Assembly: GCA_027577415.1 (NCBI GenBank)
Contig: JANBQS010000958.1
Location: 1-10,026 of the forward strand
DNA length: 10,026 nucleotides
DNA from: Coemansia sp. RSA 922
Taxonomy: Eukaryota > Kickxellomycota > Kickxellomycetes > Kickxellales > Kickxellaceae
Direction of reading: 5' to 3'
In this document: piece by piece, positions 7,555-10,026 of the stretch
Position numbering within the stretch: position 1 is the stretch's first letter
How the letters are laid out: the number at the start of each line of letters is the position of its first letter
The notes under the pieces: model-generated
What the model saw: only the letters and a program-made list of their open reading frames with translations
What the model was told of the DNA's origin: nothing
Database searches by the model: none
Made by a program: the position numbers and the translations under genes

Positions 7555-7944
7555 CACTCGCACTATGCAATATGCGATCCAAGCCGACATGCATTTACAT
7601 TAAATTCCGTGCTGCTCTAGTGCCCAGCACGCAAAGAGAATCCTTTTAGCGCATGCACTGGATGCACCAAAGTACTGGATTAGAAAGAAGGGGCTCATTC
7701 GCGATGCACGTTGACTGCGAATGCACTTTCCAGCTATGCGCTTGGAATCGCGAACGTGTCAGTCAGCAGCACGCTATTTCGACTGAGGGCAGGGATTGTC
7801 ATGCCCAAGCCTAGTATTTACAATCCGATTCTAGTCTGCCACTACGTTCCGACGAGATGCACCAGATGTCCGATAGAGGGCCAAGCGCAGACACCTCATT
7901 AGCAAAAGATTCGGCCAGATTTCTTTGAACACGGCCTTAGTTCC

Positions 7945-7961
7945 GGCCAACTAATTTGGCC
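7945..7961. repeat. short inverted repeat GGCCAA-N5-TTGGCC
   Basis: Six-base arms (7945-7950 and 7956-7961) are exact reverse complements with a 5-base AT-rich spacer. It lies about 145 bp upstream of the LYR gene start. It could be a dimeric factor site; no specific regulator is recognised. Confidence 0.3.
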
Positions 7962-8103
7962 CACTGCCCGTGCCCATACAGGGCTCCAATACAGCGACAT
8001 CATCATAGTGTCCATGTCAATTTACATTGGATCCGTGTTTAAACTGTGATTTTCCAAAAGACCTTTCTAATAATCTACGAGCAGATCGACACCAGTTTAT
8101 ACG

Positions 8104-8616
8104 ATGAACGCCGACGCTGAATGGCGCGCTTTGTATCGCAGAATTATACGAGCGGTGCCTAGGATCACGCTAGGGAAACGTGCGCCAACTGCAATCGCGA
8201 TGGCAAAGGTCAGACAGGGATTTCGAGAGAAGCGCGAGCACCAGCTCTCCGAGAGCGAGCGAGCTAGATTGTACAGACAGGGCTGGAACACACTGGGGTT
8301 TCTCAAACTAGCTCGCGAGCTAGGGTCCATCGAGAGGGAGGTCGTTAATGCAATCTTGCGTGTGCACAGAGGGCGCAGTGCTGCCGAGGAAAAGCCAGGC
8401 ATAAAGAGACGTCGCCTCCAGCCCCTGCAGGTGCAAGTATACGACTCGTCCTACAGCAATTATGACAAGACTATCGCCAACATTGCGCGAGATTTGGACA
8501 TTGTTTTGCCACAAGACACGCTTACGCGATCGTTGGCGTGGATTCCTCTCCTCAGGCGCCTACACAAAGGCGACCCGGCATTGGAGAGCGCCGATCCGAT
8601 AACAAAAGATGCCTAA
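8104..8616 (+). CDS. LYR-motif (Complex1_LYR-like) mitochondrial protein
   Basis: This intronless gene encodes a basic protein of 170 residues. Residues 10-12 are the LYR tripeptide (EWRALYRRIIRA), followed by AMAKVRQGFREKRE (32-45) with the downstream Phe40 typical of the family, and a third helix (~54-89). This matches the three-helix LYRM fold, whose members bind acyl carrier protein and help assemble respiratory complexes, Fe-S clusters or mitoribosomes in the mitochondrial matrix. A second LYR triplet occurs at 56-58, in a different context. The last ~80 residues are an extension beyond the core fold, with a basic cluster KRRR (101-104) and a segment YDKTIANIARDLDIVLPQ (120-137) that I do not recognise; most LYRM proteins are about 80-130 residues. 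Which LYRM subgroup it belongs to, and so its client, cannot be decided here. The ATG at 8104 is chosen because it places the LYR motif at the usual extreme N-terminus. Confidence 0.6.
   Translation: MNADAEWRALYRRIIRAVPRITLGKRAPTAIAMAKVRQGFREKREHQLSESERARLYRQGWNTLGFLKLARELGSIEREVVNAILRVHRGRSAAEEKPGIKRRRLQPLQVQVYDSSYSNYDKTIANIARDLDIVLPQDTLTRSLAWIPLLRRLHKGDPALESADPITKDA
8308..8323. repeat. 16-bp perfect palindrome inside the LYR gene
   Basis: CTAGCTCGCGAGCTAG equals its own reverse complement. It encodes part of the LKLARELG helix, so the pattern may be a by-product of codon choice. A related CGAGCTAG occurs about 45 bp upstream. Confidence 0.5.
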
Positions 8617-8618
8617 GC

Positions 8619-8624
8619 AATAAA
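8619..8624 (+). terminator. AATAAA poly(A) signal of the LYR gene
   Basis: A canonical AATAAA begins two bases after the LYR stop codon (TAA 8614-8616), with an A-rich stretch downstream. Cleavage 10-30 bases further on would fall at or just inside the 3' end of the convergent Utp13 coding region. Confidence 0.55.
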
Positions 8625-8652
8625 AATGTATATCAAAAAACACAAAGCGTAT

Positions 8653-10026
8653 CTACTCGTAATCGCTATCGTCGTCGCCAATTGTCAGGGCCTCCATGCC
8701 AGCCGGATTGACCGAGTCCATGGCATGAAGCGTGTAGTCGACAATGAACGAGTCAGTCAGCAGGTTGTCGAGCCGAGTAAAGTGCCGCTCAGAGTACGGC
8801 TGGATGGCCGAGATCAAGTCCTTAGCCAACGGTAGCGAAAGAATGACCTCTGACGTATACTGCGTGAGAACACAATACAGCGTAGCCTGAGCAATGCGCG
8901 CAAACTTGCCGTTCGTGTTCCAGTTGCGCACGTAGCCCAACAGCCGCTCGAGCTGGTCGGGGGCCAGCGAGCCAATGACTTGGTCAACAGACACCGAGCC
9001 CATTATGGCGGGCTGGTCTCTTTGAGCCGAGTCATCAGCTCCGTCTTCGGCGGACAGCAAGTGGCGGTGCTCGGTGGCCATCATGACATCCTGGAATATC
9101 GTGAGCAGCCGGTGAGGCTGGTTGAGAGACAGCGCGAGATTGATGGCGTTTCGGTAGTCCTTTACCGACAAAAAGTTGTCCAGCGCTTGCTGCTGCTCCA
9201 AGAGCTTGGCTTCCTCCATGTGCAAGCGGTCAATGTGCTCCTGAGTGGTGTCCTTCCAAATGTAGATAACCGAGTCAGCGCCGCCAGTTGCGATATGAGC
9301 CTCGGTGTGTTGCTTTGCCAGGGTCCAAATCTTGCTTTCGTGCTTGTCGAGCGTCAGCACGCACTCGGCGTCCTTGATGTTCCAAAGCTTGATAAGTCCG
9401 TCCGATCCAGTGGTCATCAGTTGCGTGCCCTTTGTTAAAAACTCGACGCAAAGTACGGAATTCGTATGGCCCTCAAAGGTCTTGAGGCAGCTAAAGTCGG
9501 AAAGCGACCAAAGCTTTACTGTGCGATCGCCCGAGGTCGTCGCTATGACGCGGTCCACTGGCGAAAAGGCCACGTTCCACACGCCGCGGCGGTGGCCTTG
9601 CAGCGTACCCAAGGCCTTGCCCGAGGCCACGTCCCAGATCTTTGCAGTTTTATCTTGCGAGCCGGTGGCAAAGATGCCGTCGTTGGGAGCTACGCAGATG
9701 GAGTTGATGTCCTTCTCATGGGCCTGGAAGGTGTATGTAGAGCGAAGCTTTACAGGACCCGACTCGCTAATAATGGCCGCCGTGCGTTCAGGCGAGTCAA
9801 ACAGGCTGCTTAGTGGCGAGAGATCCCACATCTTTACAGTGCGGTCCTCGCTGCCCGTAATCATGAATGAGCAGCTGGCACCTTGTGCTAGACACACGGC
9901 GCCAACCGCCTTTGCATGGCCCACGGCTGTAGCCACACACAGAACGCGTTGGTTTGGAGGGGCCTTCATGTTGACTAGCCAGATCAGTGCTGTGTTGTCC
10001 TTGGAGCCTGTCGCCACAATACTGCC
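8653..10026 (-). CDS. UTP13: Utp13/TBL3 SSU processome WD40 protein, C-terminal part
   Basis: The frame is open to the right edge, so the gene is partial: 457 C-terminal residues of a protein that is about 800 residues in yeast and animals. Utp13 is a subunit of the UTP-B subcomplex of the nucleolar small-subunit processome, needed for 18S rRNA processing. The window holds one partial and five complete WD40 repeats with typical GH and WD-type ends (TGSEDRTVKMWDL, TGSQDKTAKIWDV, TSGDRTVKLWSL, TGSDGLIKLWNI, TGGADSVIYIWKD). These correspond to the second propeller. The C-terminal Utp13 domain follows, starting near EEAKLLEQQQALDNFLSVKD and including LNQPHRLLTIF and GYVRNWNTNGKFARIAQ. The protein ends in a short acidic tail (GDDDSDYE), common in nucleolar proteins. 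No intron is seen in this part. The stop lies 36 bp from that of the convergent LYR gene. The true start codon is outside the window; the GTG at 10015-10017 is internal. Confidence 0.95.
   Translation of the reverse strand, partial: GSIVATGSKDNTALIWLVNMKAPPNQRVLCVATAVGHAKAVGAVCLAQGASCSFMITGSEDRTVKMWDLSPLSSLFDSPERTAAIISESGPVKLRSTYTFQAHEKDINSICVAPNDGIFATGSQDKTAKIWDVASGKALGTLQGHRRGVWNVAFSPVDRVIATTSGDRTVKLWSLSDFSCLKTFEGHTNSVLCVEFLTKGTQLMTTGSDGLIKLWNIKDAECVLTLDKHESKIWTLAKQHTEAHIATGGADSVIYIWKDTTQEHIDRLHMEEAKLLEQQQALDNFLSVKDYRNAINLALSLNQPHRLLTIFQDVMMATEHRHLLSAEDGADDSAQRDQPAIMGSVSVDQVIGSLAPDQLERLLGYVRNWNTNGKFARIAQATLYCVLTQYTSEVILSLPLAKDLISAIQPYSERHFTRLDNLLTDSFIVDYTLHAMDSVNPAGMEALTIGDDDSDYE

Larger units (their letters stand above)
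7431..8103. promoter_or_regulatory. divergent promoter region, peptidase and LYR genes
   Basis: This 673-bp spacer sits between two start codons facing away from each other, so it must contain both promoters. On the peptidase side there is a minus-strand TATA-like box (7547-7554), and AGGGG pentamers (stress-element-like) occur at 7441, 7467 and 7689. On the LYR side there is an inverted repeat at 7945-7961 in a region rich in GGCC. No TATA box is obvious for the LYR gene, as is common for housekeeping genes. The only ORF over 60 codons (7711-7902, plus strand) has no recognisable domain. Confidence 0.55.

Noticed and set aside
8980..9813. Plus-strand ORFs of 152 and 115 codons opposite Utp13
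   Set aside because: They are antisense to clear WD40 repeats and the Utp13 domain, with no recognisable content.
1..10026. CRISPR arrays, insertion sequences, rRNA genes or a secondary-metabolite gene cluster
   Set aside because: No regularly spaced repeats, transposase or integrase similarity, rRNA sequence or biosynthetic core enzyme was seen in the window.

Overview
The window looks like nuclear DNA from a fungus. It has eukaryotic gene layout with no operons or Shine-Dalgarno sites, intron-poor genes, one GT-AG intron of 94 bp, and a set of recognisable fungal proteins: a Utp13 ribosome-biogenesis factor, a secreted S28 peptidase, a BAHD-type acyltransferase, an Atg38/NRBF2-like autophagy protein and a LYR-motif mitochondrial protein. 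The compact, intron-poor style would fit an early-diverging fungus such as Kickxellomycotina, but that placement is only an impression and was not tested.

Left part (1-4187): an AT-rich, gene-poor stretch around a BAHD acyltransferase locus. An intact 490-residue acyltransferase (2715-4187, +) has both family motifs, HxxxD and DFGxG. About 1.45 kb away, in head-to-head orientation, lies a broken paralogue (727-1263, -). It keeps the first ~148 codons without a gap, at about two-thirds identity by eye. It then loses the catalytic His, picks up two offsetting frameshifts and ends at an early stop. The spacer between them has no convincing gene but carries a perfect 17-bp palindrome with an AP-1/Gcn4-type TGAGTCA site. 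An upstream ORF sits just before the acyltransferase start.

Middle (4188-7430): an intergenic region with a TATA-like box and an A12 tract leads into a two-exon gene for an MIT plus coiled-coil protein of the Atg38/NRBF2 type (4814-5960, +). This gene ends only 48 bp from the stop of a convergent, secreted S28 serine peptidase (6009-7430, -).

Right part (7431-10026): a 673-bp divergent promoter region separates the peptidase gene from a small LYR-motif protein gene (8104-8616, +). That gene converges, with 36 bp between stops, on the C-terminal half of Utp13/TBL3 (8653-10026, -), which runs off the right edge.

The genes do not form one pathway: autophagy PI3-kinase complex, extracellular proteolysis, mitochondrial assembly and rRNA processing are unrelated housekeeping or secretory jobs, packed in alternating orientation with very short 3' spacers. 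I found no evidence of a new multi-gene system. The most unusual item is the acyltransferase and its decayed head-to-head paralogue.
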